Below are positions 10,096-23,700 of a DNA stretch of 64,000 nt, piece by piece. How positions within the stretch are numbered: the first letter of the stretch is position 1; the number at the start of each line of letters is the position of its first letter. The notes under the pieces are model-generated. The model ran no database searches, had not been told where the DNA came from, and saw only the letters and a list, made by a program, of their open reading frames with translations. A program made the translations under genes and the position numbers. The DNA comes from Styela clava (taxonomy: Eukaryota; Chordata; Ascidiacea; Stolidobranchia; Styelidae): the NCBI RefSeq assembly GCF_964204865.1, contig NC_135259.1, forward strand, positions 4,846,974 through 4,910,973. The letters run 5' to 3'.

Positions 10096-12162
10096 ATGCA
10101 GGCACAACCATGCGAATGCATTTTAAATTTGAAACTTTCCAGACTTCGATCTGCATTTACTTCCATTTGTGATTTATTGGACCAACAAGGTTGGAATATA
10201 TTATCGGAACATCTCAAATCATTAAACGTGTTGGATGCAAGAGATATGAGTGCAATACATCATGCTTCTTCATTAGCAGTTGCCAGCCCAACAAAAGAAC
10301 TTTTATTGCGATTGGAACAGAAAAGTAATATCGATTTCTCGGTGCATGCTTTATTATTTTACATGAATTCTTTACAAATGCCTCAATATTTTCAAATTTA
10401 TATGATGATTGCTCCTTTACATAAGAAAAATTGTAGAATTTCATTTGAAAATGAAAGAAAAAAGATTCTGGATGAATTGTTTTCAGAAGATCATGCATCG
10501 ACTATGATGCAACAATCACCAAACGCTGGTTATCCTATGGTTCATGAATCTCCATTGACCAATTTTACTTTTAACAATCTACAAACTTTTCCTGTATTAT
10601 CTTCAGGAGTTTCACATGCAATCCCAAATACAATGTTCCCACCAACATTAAATCTAACAAACGAAAAAGGGATTCAAATGCCTTTTTCGTCGCAGGCATA
10701 CAAACAACCTGGCTTACAAATGAATAGTATTAATAATCTTTCTCATCCAAATAAGCCTTACCTTTGTATTGTCGAGCACCCTAAAGAACAAAGATTAAAT
10801 TGTGGAGAAGGTTTAATTTTAAGGTGCGTAGCTGAAAGTGATCAAGCCAATGTACATTATTCCTGGCAACGGGATGGTATTAAATTACCTGATCAAACTA
10901 ACAAAGTTCTTATGATATTAGATGCGCAACCATCGGATGATGGAATCTACGTTTGTACTGTTACATGTGATAACTCACTCAGTGCTGTTTCAAATGCAGC
11001 AAAAGTAGAAATTGTGAAAGAATTGGGATGTTCTATAAATAAAGATGTACACTCTGATTATGATAATGTTTCTATGACTGCAACTGCCAAATTTGCTTTG
11101 TTAATTGCCAACGAAGATTATGTCCATAACACGACATTAGCTTCTGCAACGAATGACGTAGCAGCGTTGGCCTCGACGTTAAGAAAAAAACTTCAATTTA
11201 AAACAGTATCACTCGTCAACCTTAACCTATCTGAGATGGAACGAGCTGTTAAGGTGTTTTGTAGTTATTTAATAAATGGATCATATTGTGTTTTATATCT
11301 GGCTGGACACGGCTTCGAAAATGATGGACAATGTTATATTGTCCCAACAGATGCTCCAAAAGATTACACCTATGAGAATTGTTTTTCTGTCAAAAAGATG
11401 ATTCAAGATATAAGTTTGCATGATCTTCATTTGACAGTTGTGTTATTGGACGTCTGTAGGCGACGCAATGAACGTGCGGTCAAACTCCCTGAGCCAACTC
11501 ATAATAAATTTAAATCGTGCAATTTTGTTATCAGTTTTGCAACTATGGAAAGTGGAATGGCATACGAGGTGAAAGGTCGTAAATTAGGAGCATATGTTTC
11601 TAATCTTCAGAATCATTTGAGCAAGGACAAACGCATTACTAGAGTTTTGGAACTTGTTCATCAAGACATGCATAAATGTGAATTAACCAGAGGAGTTCAA
11701 CAGCCAGAATTCAAATCCAATATGTTTGAAGACAGAAAATTAACCGACCCATTGAAATCTCCTTTCAATGCAGAAAAGCAGAATATACATGACTATGAAT
11801 GGAATGAAGTACATGTTGGTCAGAAGCCAATATTATTTTTTTTCGAATCTTGTGGGGTATATGTAAAACTTAATGTAACATGTCTATTCTCAAATATCCT
11901 CCTAATTGAAGCAATTGTCATTGATAAAGGTGGTACGAGCATTTGTAATGTATCAATCAATCTCACTTCTGATTCGCAATCTCAGAATGGGAGCAGTACA
12001 TCCTGTATTAGACTGGAAGATTTACAAAGACTTAATACTCACATGAAAATTTTACCCATCTCTATTAATATAAGCTATGTTATTAATGAATTCATATTTG
12101 AAGAAAGTTGGGATGATAATATTGATATTCCTTTTATAACCTGGTGGATGCCTGACGAATAG
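10096..12162 (+). CDS. malt1: MALT1-type paracaspase
   Basis: 688 aa in one uninterrupted exon. The order is a death-domain-like helical region (about 10-110), a linker of about 100 aa, one Ig domain (about 222-307; C244, W257, C287 in DDGIYVC), the caspase-like protease domain (about 330-545) and a C-terminal Ig-like domain. The catalytic dyad is visible: H405 in YLAGHGFEN and C454 in LLDVCRRRN. They are 49 residues apart, as in human MALT1. MALT1 proteases cleave after arginine and act with BCL10 and CARD-coiled-coil proteins in NF-kB signalling in the cytosol. Vertebrate MALT1 has two Ig domains before the protease; only one is clear here. The absence of introns is notable. A retrocopy cannot be excluded, though the frame is intact. 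The start was chosen because the death-domain region begins soon after it. Confidence 0.9.
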   Translation: MQAQPCECILNLKLSRLRSAFTSICDLLDQQGWNILSEHLKSLNVLDARDMSAIHHASSLAVASPTKELLLRLEQKSNIDFSVHALLFYMNSLQMPQYFQIYMMIAPLHKKNCRISFENERKKILDELFSEDHASTMMQQSPNAGYPMVHESPLTNFTFNNLQTFPVLSSGVSHAIPNTMFPPTLNLTNEKGIQMPFSSQAYKQPGLQMNSINNLSHPNKPYLCIVEHPKEQRLNCGEGLILRCVAESDQANVHYSWQRDGIKLPDQTNKVLMILDAQPSDDGIYVCTVTCDNSLSAVSNAAKVEIVKELGCSINKDVHSDYDNVSMTATAKFALLIANEDYVHNTTLASATNDVAALASTLRKKLQFKTVSLVNLNLSEMERAVKVFCSYLINGSYCVLYLAGHGFENDGQCYIVPTDAPKDYTYENCFSVKKMIQDISLHDLHLTVVLLDVCRRRNERAVKLPEPTHNKFKSCNFVISFATMESGMAYEVKGRKLGAYVSNLQNHLSKDKRITRVLELVHQDMHKCELTRGVQQPEFKSNMFEDRKLTDPLKSPFNAEKQNIHDYEWNEVHVGQKPILFFFESCGVYVKLNVTCLFSNILLIEAIVIDKGGTSICNVSINLTSDSQSQNGSSTSCIRLEDLQRLNTHMKILPISINISYVINEFIFEESWDDNIDIPFITWWMPDE

Positions 12163-13100
12163 TTTATATTAGCACTGAAAAAGTGATTTTTTTGATATGG
12201 TATATAACTAATGTAATGCTAATTTGTAATGGTGCAATTTTAGCTGTCCACTTCTAATGTTAACTTTTTTAGGTGTCACACACACTCACTCAAAAGTTAC
12301 AGAGAACCGGTTCTGAGCAAAGCTATTCGTATGTGCAATCACTGATATTCTAAGAGCTTCCTTACAATATAAATACATTTAACCATAAAATTTTACTTTT
12401 AATAATTACCAACTTTAGGCATTTTTAAATGGAATATTCACCTTCGATTGGCTTAGTTTTTAGGTAAGAAACCTATTTCCATCATTTTGGGACTATGTAG
12501 ACTTAGGAAGTAAACAAGAAAAAAGGACTTGTTATTTGTGTGATGCTATCTTAGATTTATTTAATTAATTCAACATATTTATAGAGATATAAAAATTGAA
12601 TCATATAATAAGGAGGTTTAACCTTGACTATATGATTTCATTTTAAATGAGCTCGTAATAGTAAATTCCTTTGAATTTTATTGAAAGTTTCACACTTAAC
12701 ACATACATTATGTCTCACAAAAACAATTTTTATCTGTTTGGTTCTAGGTCGTATTGACCATTGGTGCAGTAATTTCATATTAACGTTATAAACAGTTTTT
12801 GCTTCATGTAATTTGAATAGTTCATTATTTTATTTAAGTTTACTTTTCTGTTACTTTTTTAAAATATAATTTCAAGATCATGCGCGACGTAGTGGATTAG
12901 AATAATCATGAACAAGTAAATTAAATTAAACCGAATGCATTTTCAAAATAATATGTTGTTATTTGAAATCATTGTTACATGAGAAATTTCGATATATTAC
13001 GGTATATATTTTATGTGTCGTCTATTTTGCATTATTGCTTTACATTCGTATTTTTTGTAAAAAATATTTTCACGAACACAAAGTGGTCTATACACGTACA
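12163..13100. other. 3' flank of the paracaspase gene
   Basis: AT-rich non-coding DNA. No gene, RNA or repeat family recognised. Confidence 0.4.
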
Positions 13101-13215
13101 CAAAGTGGGGCGGCGGCCTAGAGGTTAAATTATTTGACTTGACTATGGGTTAAATTCCATACCCATTGGCCACCACCCACTCAGGATGTAATAAATGGCA
13201 TAGGCATTGATGAAT
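13101..13215 (+). repeat. Degenerate tRNA-like SINE candidate
   Basis: GGCGGCCTAGAGGTTAAA resembles an A-box region and GGGTTAAATTCC a decayed B box. It does not match the main SINE body. Weak call. Confidence 0.25.
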
Positions 13216-14771
13216 CGAAAAAATTCCTGTTTTTCCAAACTATAGTAGTTCCTAACGATATATAGAGAAATTAATTTCAAATTTGTGGTCAAATTTCACT
13301 CCACTTTTCGAAAATGAATCAGTCCTCTTATGTAAAATTAGCTTCATATTTGCAAATCCGTTCAGAATGTCTTATTGAGTGTTTCTGTTTCTGCTGCTTA
13401 GTTGAGAACCTTGATTAGGTGGTGATTCTCGGTGAGATTTTTTCCAACCCTATTTCAATAGATGGTGCGAATCGAGTTCTTCATTGTAATTCTGTAACTT
13501 GTATTTCCACTGTCGTCATTCACAGACTTTCTCATGCCTAATTCATCATGCTGTAATTGCTGTTTTAACTTTTTGTAGCTTAGTACTTCCACAGTATTAG
13601 TAAAAAGTTTCAACCTACCAAGAGTTTCATTTTATATTGTTACTTGAGATTTAGATCGGTACTGAAAACTTTTCTTATTCATATTTTTTATTTTATCATA
13701 TTTTGTTTTTAAATGCTTGATTTAATATGTGGTATATAGGCTATATTTATTTGCCATGCTTATGTAATTTGATTTTATTACTTATTTTGAATTTTATTAA
13801 ATCTTCACATTATATTATTCTTTACAGTCTTTATTAGGGTAATATAATAATATTAAGTTTATTATTGATATGACCAGCTATTGATTTTTGGTAAATGTCT
13901 GATGAATGAATATTTATCGGATTCGTATGCATTTGATGCAAGGGTTCTGTAGCAGGAATAAACAGGACCCTACTATGCAATTCAAGAGCCCTGTTGCACA
14001 CAAACACAAACCTTGTCCGAGGAAGTCTGATTTTGGTCAGACGAAACGTTACAGAAATACATTTGTGTTAGTGTGCAGGGGCGTCCCTGATTTACACAAG
14101 AGCATATTAATTCAATATGTACTCGGCCTTGATTAAGCATACTGTGAACTGTGCTTTGGTAATCAGTTGTTTTTTGAGTGTCAGATACTCAGATTTCATG
14201 ATATTTTAAAAGAGTTATTTTATGGAATAAAATTATAGATTGTCAAAAATCACGCTATGTTGAAAAAACATTGGTGATATTACTAGTAATCTGAAACCAG
14301 CATTATCTTTATTGGTGGGAGGGCATGATTTGACAATAAAGATTATTAAATATGGATAACCGGGCTTTTATACATACCCATTGTTGTCTTGACTGGTTTC
14401 ACTTTTTTTACATTGGCCAAATTTAGTTACATATAGATATTGTATTGCAATATAGGATACCTAATATACAAATATTGATTTACAAGATCGGGAGTGTCTT
14501 AATAACAATGTTCTCACAACTCCTTTCTAATATTTATTTCTTATCTGCATTTCTTGTTGTTAAATTATGATACATTATTATAGAGTGTTTGCGTTCCAAT
14601 ATAAATTTGCATATAAGAAGAAAAATAATTGGATTGTTGAATGAAGTTCTGTAATGCCTATTTCATGAATAATTTAATATTACTTCAAAATTATTAGCCC
14701 TGATATATACATTCCTGTTAATTTTATGATTTTTTTTTAATCTTTTTAGAAATTTCCAGATTTAGAGATAC
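13216..14771. other. Intergenic DNA with a structured repeat
   Basis: AT-rich, with no gene recognised. It contains the folded element at 13996-14074. A splice acceptor, CAG-type after a pyrimidine tract, ends at 14759, just before the zinc-finger start codon. Confidence 0.4.
13996..14074 (+). ncRNA. Hammerhead-like structured repeat (degenerate)
   Basis: TGCACACAAACACAAA pairs with TTTGTGTTAGTGTGCA (15 of 16). Between the arms lie CCGAGGA, a perfect 6-bp hairpin GTCTGA-TTTTGG-TCAGAC (14025-14042) and GAAAC (14043-14047). This spacing matches a hammerhead core (CUGANGA, stem II, GAAA), but the invariant U is C. Probably a decayed ribozyme of a Penelope-like or related retroelement. Confidence 0.35.
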
Positions 14772-17700
14772 ATGGAAATTGATATTGAACATCCTTCTTT
14801 GCTAACCTTGAATTCTCAAACCGGAGTAAGAAGAAGTAATTGTAAAAAAAATAAAAAAGATGAGGATTATGGTTCAAATCAACAATCATTTGTCACAAGT
14901 ATGTTACAGTGTATGATATTTAGTGTTGATCACAATTGACGGCTCAGTGGTGGGTGTAACTGCCCCACCCAGAATATAATCATTTATGTTGTGTTAGAAC
15001 GATTTGGGTTCTTTTAATAAAATACAGTTTCTACATACCAGTGATGATAAAAAAATTATTCAAACTTTCTCATTGTGGTAAACTGTATTTATAAGGATAT
15101 AGGTAATGTAAATCACAAAACTGGAATAGTTTATTTTTTTTAATATTTGGTCATTTTAGAATAAAATGGCTAAATGACTCTTGGACTAGGCATATTATTT
15201 TGATTTTCTGCTTTTTCACTGCAAATTAAGTTTTTTTAGACAATTTTTTGGCCTTTCATTATTTTTTTTATGATTTTATTATTCCTGTTTCAGTAAAACT
15301 ATATGGAAGATTAGCAGCATCCTGGACAGCTGAGAAGACTATTCATACAGATTCTGAATTCATTGAACAATTGCTTGAAATCAAGTGAGATTAGATTGCA
15401 CTTTTGAAAATAATAGTTTATGACGTCCGAGCCTTGAATTATACCAATATTGACAATTTCACCATTTTCGGAATTAGTTTTTCTGCCTTATTGGGCAATG
15501 GGCATACTATTCTATACAATCTACCAACAGTAATTCTTAAGTCTACTCTTCGGAATCTATTCAATTCTGTTAGTTCGTGATTGATTACCAGTCATGCTCT
15601 GGATCTACTGTTATGACCCATTCTCAATGTCAAATTAAAAATAGGAGAAAATGGAATTTGTCAAAGGTCAAAGCTATCCTGATTTCAATGTCTTATTATT
15701 CGTTTTTATTACCCAACTTGACAGGCACATATCAATGTATTGTATACATATTATAAGTCACATTAATGCTTATGTATGAAAAACCGGTAGGTAAAATTCT
15801 GATACTGCCAAAATATTTGTTACATATTTCGGCATACTTTTGATTTAATTGTTTTTGCTTCTGATATGTTTTATTTTTATTTTAGAAAAAGATATGAATA
15901 TTTGATTCGCAATTGTATATGCAATAATGAAATCCAGACTAATGAGAAAGACATCCAAAATGAGTAAGTTTATGTAGTTGTTGTTCATGTTTTAAATAAA
16001 GATATACATAACTTAGTTACGCTATTCTAAATTTCTGCTTTTCTATTAATTTCGGAGAATGTTGAAACTAAGGCGTCACAGGGTGAAGATCCATTGTGCC
16101 TGCCGTCTCACTGACAGTGCAATTAAATGGGTGAATAATTCCGAACTGGAAAGGAATTAATTGCTTGTGACGGAAATGGGCCTACTTTGTGGCCAAATCG
16201 TGATATGTGCAAATTTTAAAAGTTAATAAACCCATGATTTTTAATGCAAAAATAGCAAAATATATGGGATGAGCAGTATTTTTAAATTTAAAAAACATCC
16301 CTTTTTATAATTAAAATATGATTATTTCTAATTTTGGGATCTTATCGCAATCTTCGAACATGAGAACTTGAATAGAGAATAAAATCTTTAAATTTCTCCA
16401 ATTTATTTGCAAAATTTCCTGTTTTACTACAGTGAATTATTTGAAGAAGGAACTAAAGTAATTCCAATCTCTTCTGGTATGTTGTACTAACTAGTGAATA
16501 TTTAATATTACCACATTGTACTCTTGGAAAATTCGTGATTTTATGAAATTTAGTTAAATATATACAGTTTACGAAGAACTATCAATTTTTCCCTCTTTAA
16601 AATTGAGTTGATGTATAAACTTGGTACTAATGATCTGTTTTGTTAGAAGGTTTGGTAACTCTGTTTTACTATGTAGTTACGACACCTAGGTTTTTTAAAT
16701 GAAAGAAGCCTGATATGTGTTTCAAAGATGAAAACAGGAATAAACAATAACTGTAACTATGGTAGTTTCCAAAAGAGTACTTGGAATTTAGATTTGTGTG
16801 AAATGTAATTAATGCACAATTTGTTTTGAAATTGATCTGTTTGAAGTTATTTCGAATGATTTTTGTGAATAAGGAGTAATAATTCCTGTCACACTGTTAT
16901 AATTATTTACCTATTTTCAGAATCTGAAAAAGTAGAAAATGACCAAGTCATGAATATAGAAATAGATGGAGCAGATTCTGAATATCAGGTAAAAATGTGG
17001 AATAATTAAAAAGGTTGAACGTAATGACCTAGTGGTCGAGGTGTTAGAATAATGGGGACATGCTGGTGTGCAAAAGGTTGCATGGGGAAAACTGTCCAAA
17101 ATTCAAAAAAGCTATTTACTAGGCATTCTCCCCAATCACTGTGTGAAAAATTTTAATTGGTTTTATTTATTCTAATATGTTACATAATTCCGACCTATGA
17201 GATATTTAATTACTGTGCCTTTAATTTATTTAGATTTTGGATCCAATTAGAGTATTATTTGATTTAGTACTTTTTATATCAAGGTATCTGACGGTGATAA
17301 CTTTGATTCTGATTCACCTGAGAGTGAGGATGATTTTGAAGACAATGATATTGCAAAAAACAGGTAAAATTATTAACATTTATCTGTAGTTAGTGAATTT
17401 TCATACCAGATGCCCATAGTGGTGACCTATCCTACCCTAGAAAGAGGTACAATTTTTGGTTTTCACCACTTTTTTTTTATTGATATAATGCCCTTTGAAT
17501 GAAAAATTAATTTTTGATATCACTGTTCTTGATTTGCTTACTAGAAACAAAAATACTTTGCAAGTTCTATTTATTTTAAGTTGTACTGAAATATGTATTA
17601 TTTGTCAATATATGATGGTTAGCCTTGATCTTCATATCACTGATGTTTTTAAATGTTATAGGCTATAGGTTCATCAGTTTTAATGTCTGGTATTTGAGGA

Positions 17701-20700
17701 TTTTAGTTTGAATATAAGAAAATTTATGAGATATCTGTGAAAATTCGAAGAATCTGTGTAAAATTTCATCACATCCTTTTTATAAGGAATAAACTCTCGA
17801 ATCTTAAAAATAATATTGATATAATTAAAAAAACAATGAACAAAACCATTTACATTTTATACCTTTGTTACCAGTATTCACCCTATTCACTCTTTCTGTA
17901 CACTGTGCAACAAGCCAATTAACAAAGGACAAAAAGAATTACACATTTTGTCGGAACATTTTATTCTTCATGTGGAATGTAAAATATGCAAAGAAACAAC
18001 TGGAAACAACAGTAAGAGTTCTCGGGTTTTCTAATATCCAGTTTTTTAATCATGGTGCGACTGCTTTCATATTTCGTCTAGTTTTTGTCTCGGGATATCT
18101 AGTATGTTTTTAAAAAAAAATAATAAAAAAAATTAAAAGTGGCCTACTTGAAAAAGTTTGACCAGTAATTGGCAATGCAGTTTTCTTTGAAAAACTCCCA
18201 GTTTGCTCAAAGTGGCCTTTCAGCTAAGTGGTAGGAACATTGATTGAACAGTCCCACACAACTATCAATGTCGCACAACCTGAACCCTAACCTGGTACAC
18301 AACCTGAGTTGAGGTTGTGCGCCATCTTGGTGCGCATACTTCAGGAGGTCCTATTTGTATATATACATCTCTAACAAGTTTATTCAATATATTAATATAC
18401 TGTACTCGTTATCATCATAAATCAAGTACCGTACTGAACAATTAGGCTATATAAGTCATGATTGAATTTGATAAAAAGCCGATATCAGTGTTTAAACCTG
18501 GTTTGGAAATTTACTCAAGTTACTGACTCCTCAAAGTTATAAGAAGTTTGCCTACAGAATAAATTTGATGGCAATTTTATTTATCATCATTGAAGTTACA
18601 GTTGGTCTTGTTTTGTCACAGATTCTGACAGAGAAACTATTAATCATTTGATTCCTTTGGATAATTATTTTGATCATTTAACAACTTCTCATCAGGAAAA
18701 TTTGAACTGTCATTCTTGTAAATCAAAATATATGTTAAAGAATGATACATACAGGTAAAAAAAATATGCATAGGTGGGGTATGTTTTGGGACTTGGTAGT
18801 GGTAATTGTCCTTCAACGGCTGAAGTGCTTGTTGCTAAATCATTTCATTACATTTAACGAATCCTGTGTCGCATTTACTCACATCTCCCCGAAAGGCAAC
18901 AAATTTAGTAGGCGACTCAAACTGGAGAAACAATGACTATTATTTCAAACTTCAGTTTCTCTCCATGCATAAGCTTGTCTGGAGTATTCTTCATAGGATA
19001 AGCATAATATTCTATGTATATCTCAAAGGAAAGCAACTTATAAGACAGCTTGATCGTGAATAGAACCACGGCTCCTTGTCTGATTTAATGGTTACTAGTC
19101 CTGGTTTGGGAATAGTTAGCCAGCTAAATGTTTGATACTAGTGTATATCGACACCTCAAAACCAAACAGTGCTAAGTCCACTTTTCCAAAAAATGACATT
19201 TTTCAATTGCTGATTTTCCTGGACTTAGCTCTACATTTTGGCCTATTTGCCTTATCTCTAGGTGCTCTAGATCTCAAGACAGCTATGGACATAACCCTGC
19301 TTGTTTTAGGGCATTTGAGAACTAAACAGAGCTGTGTCTACTATAGTGGACTTAGCTCTGGATAACTGCATTGTAAGTTGGGGCTAAGTCTGTTTTTTGG
19401 ACATAGCTCCTCTCAAAAAATATAATACAAAGCGCTAAGTCCATACCAGCCTCTATAATAACATAATAAAGGGGCCCTAAGTCCAATAAAATTGTTTCTG
19501 GTCCAGATTCTGGTCCAAAATTGAGAACCAAAAAGGGTTAGGTCCAAAAAAAAAAACCCAAAAAAAATTGGGACGGAGCACAAAATTTTTTTATACCATC
19601 AATATATGGCCTTCATTGTAACTTTGGTGGACCATAAAAACTAGACATCCTCGATGTAAGGTATTAGAGAAATAAAAAAAAGAAAAAAAGTTTTTTGCGT
19701 TTTTCTCAAAACTAAAAAAATGGACTTAGCCCAATTTGGATTTCATGCGTCGATATACTGTCATGGGTACAATACAATATAATGGCTATTGTGAAATCAA
19801 TCATCTTAACCTTCAAACTTTTTTATACCATCTTTGAAATATAAATTTCATTTAGTATAGCAAAGTGATAAAATTGTGAGCACCGACTACTTACCGTAAT
19901 TCAATTACAGTACCAATTAGGAAACCATTGCAAGCTATTGATGAGCTGTCTCGGCCGGCGTTTTCAACTGAAATACTTATTTCAGGAATCATTTCCTCAA
20001 AAAACATTTGAAAGATATTTTATGTCGATGTATTGAATGTGAAAAACAAAATGGGATCAATAGCAGTAGTACACACATAAATAAGGACAACTTAGTCAAG
20101 GCACATTCAGTTAAAGGGCACCTCCAAGGAATGCATACACCAGAAGGACAAGGACGGGTAATACTTCGTTGTGTGACTTGGTAATCACTTTTTAGAGGTC
20201 CTAGAGCTTGCTTTGATGTGACTGCAAGAACTCAATTTTTGACTCATATGTTTCCAAGAGACGATTCTGACTTTTGACTTGGTCTACACTGCCCTATTTA
20301 TAACTAAATGTACATTCTCATTGAACATCTTCTTAGACCAGTAGTTCTCAAACGGTGGGCGAGGGGCGGTTGTAGTCTTGTAGACAATTTTTTGAAGGGG
20401 TGTGAAACTGATTAAAAATAAAAATATTAGTTAGATTTGATCTTCCCCGTCTTATTTGTTTTTAAAACTTTTCAGTTTTCATTATTTACTTTCCATCCAC
20501 TTATTTTCAACTTGACAAATTCTAAAAAGGAGACACGGCTTGAAAAGTTTGAGAGCCACTGTCTTAGACCATTTAACACTTTATTTGTACTTTTAGTTCC
20601 CTTGCAATATATGTGGTTTACTCCTAACCAAGAAAAGTTTGCCAAGGCACATCAAAAATTTGCATACAGACAAAACACTGGATGACAATAATTTATGGTG

Positions 20701-23700
20701 ATTTTATTTTTTTAATAGATTTATTGTGGCTGCATACTAATAGTGACCAGAACAAGTAGATTTGTTGGTAGTGTATATTGATATTCCCATATGGCCTTCA
20801 GCTTTGTTAGTGTTTCTGTAAGTGCTACTGTTTTTGTAACGTTTGGAATCTTCTAGGTTCGAAAATTTGACCTATTATTTCTACCCAGATCTTGATAAAT
20901 TAGATTACTTTTGAAACCATGTTGACCATTTGACACACGACACAATATCAAGTGCTTTCACATTGTTGCTGATGTTTCTTCATTTTGCATTCCCAGCGAT
21001 ATTTGTGGAAAATATTTTTCTCAACTTAAGAGACATAAAAGGATACATATCCCATTGAATGAAAGAATAAAAGACAAAAATTACCTTTGCAAGACCTGCG
21101 GGTAAGAATATAATAATCGCAATACTATGTATTTGGAAAGAATATATTATTATATGTAACTGCAAATTATTTGACAAAATCATCAAGGTTGGTAACCAAA
21201 CTTTTTCTCTTCCCGAAGTTCTAAACATTATGCTATGTTTTGCTATTGTTACAAAATAGAAGAGCCTCTGAATCAATGGTTCTCAAACTTTTTGGGCCGC
21301 GCCCCCTTTTTAAAATTTGTCGAATCTCGCGCCCCACCTCAAAAATAACTAGCTAACAATAAGCTAAAAATAACAGATAGTAGGGCGAAAGTATGTTTTG
21401 ATCACGAAAACACTTTGAAAATATGTGTATGGAAGATATCCAAAATAAAGAATTGCAACTATCCAAAATGAGGCGGGCAAGTTCAAATTTAACGAATATT
21501 TTTATTCGGCTTCACACCCCCTCAAAAAATTCCCTTGTCCCACCGTTTGAGAACTCCTGCTACAAATGGTTTTCTGATTTCTTCCAATTAACATTATGTT
21601 TGCGAATTCATTACAAACAAATTTTGTTTTCAGATTCTTCTTTCATAAAATGCCAATTTGATAACTGACTAAACTCTGATAACAATCAGTTCATTATTAT
21701 TCCAGAAAAGCATTTTCAAATGCATATAACTTGAGAGTTCACTCACGTTTGCATACTGGTGAAAAACCATATGTATGTGATGTATGTGGGAAGGGATTTT
21801 GCCAGAATGTGGAGTTGAGATTACATACTAAGAAGTAAGTGTTCAATGCTTATATGTGTTCGGATTATATCATTGACCATCAATCTTGATATTTATTTGT
21901 ATTGTTACGCTTGACTCACAAGACGAATGATTTGGTTTGAAGTATAGAATAGCGGGGCAGTTAAAGTCTAGCTGCTGATTGACTATTTCAGGGGTGTGCA
22001 ACCTTCAATACAGGAGGGCCAGATACAAATAACTGAGTAAAACTGCAGGAAGCACTTTTATTTAACAAAGGCTTTCTAGTAGTTTAAATTTTGGTTATTG
22101 ATGTTATAAACATGTGTTGTTTGCTTCGCACAAGCTAGCTGTTAGGGTAGGGTGGTCCAAGGTTGGCGGGCCACAATAGTGCCAAGAATATGTAAACAGT
22201 GCAATACAAAACAAACACTTTCATTGTCAAATACATTGATCATTATTTGACTTTTTTTAAGCTAAAGCGTGAAAAAAACCACAAAAAAAATATTTCACTA
22301 AAACTTCCAAAAATTTACTATATATACATTTAGTGTAAGATTTCAAACTTTTCATAACGGAGAAAGTATCAAAAAGAGAAACTGCCGTATTAAATTGTCA
22401 CCGACACAACTTGCGGACATATCAAGCAAGCATTGTGGTATTTTCCCTCCCACACCCAGTCAAAAATATGTTTGAATTGGTCAGCTTTATTTTTAAACTC
22501 ATGTTAACAAAATGACTTGCATCTAGCTGCAGATTGATTGATTACCGAATTTTACCAAATTTGAGATACAGGAGGGTAGTTACTCAGTTTTCTGACATAT
22601 AGGCAGCATTTTTTGTAATACTGTTTAGGCTGCTTACAAAAAACCACCCGGCGGGAATTGTATTGTTCGGCCATAACATTAATATTTAGTTATCAGGCAT
22701 AGCCTACCTAGATTAATAGATTCCTCATTCGATTTTCAGTTTTCTATGAAGCCTATTTGTTAGCATATATTCCCGACCAAAAAAAAAGAAGAGCCAAATA
22801 AATATTCAGACTGCCTGCGCATCATTGAACTTTGCTAGTTCCCTCAACTAGACAAAACACTAGTCAATTCAGTGGAATTAGTGATGTAACAATATGTCAA
22901 AAGATTTTTCTGGTTATTTTCATCACGAAACAACACCAAATGCGACTTTTTGTTTACCCTCGCGCAAATGCGACGCGGGCCACAGATAATGGAGCGGCGG
23001 GCCATCTATGGCCTGCGGGCCTAAGTTTGAACCACCCTGTGTTAGGGCATTGTAACGTCATCGATAATGAATTGGACTCGAGTATAGGCTTTGCAAAGCA
23101 AAGAGAATTACTCGCAAGTTCCTGATGAAACTAAACTAAGAACCCATTTCGTGGGCCACACAATTTGTCCTTGTGGGCCACATTTGGCCGCGGGTCGCGT
23201 TTTGCACACCCCTGGACTATTTTGTTTGGTCTCAGAAAACTTACTTATGGTTATGTATAGTTGTGAAGTTTTCAAGTTCTGATAAATAAATTCTGATTTC
23301 CAAAATTAAGTTCATTCTATTTTTTGCAGCCATCATGAAAAAACTAAGACAAGGTCGAAAAAGCAGAAGAAAAAAGAAAATGTGAGTTAAAAAAAATTTA
23401 TGACATCACTATTGGTTGTTATAGCACTTCAGACTAATGAATAATACGATTGTGTTTTGATTTATTCTATTGATTATTTATTTAGCGACCAGTTTCTGTA
23501 AATTCAACTTCTGATGGGCATATTTTACAAAATATACGATTCGTAGAAGAAAATACTGTTACTACAGAAGACCCAAATCAAACTATATCACAGATTCCTG
23601 CAGAAAATCATGTTCTAGAAATGCATCCGCAACATGGGGCAGAAATACACCAAGAGCCGCTATATGCTGTTTTAACTACTAGCTACTCTGGCAGTAGTGA

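Noticed and set aside
17015-17080. tRNA-like SINE head in intron 5 of the zinc-finger gene
   Set aside because: GACCTAGTGGTCGAGGTGTT suggests an A box, but no B box or SINE body follows.
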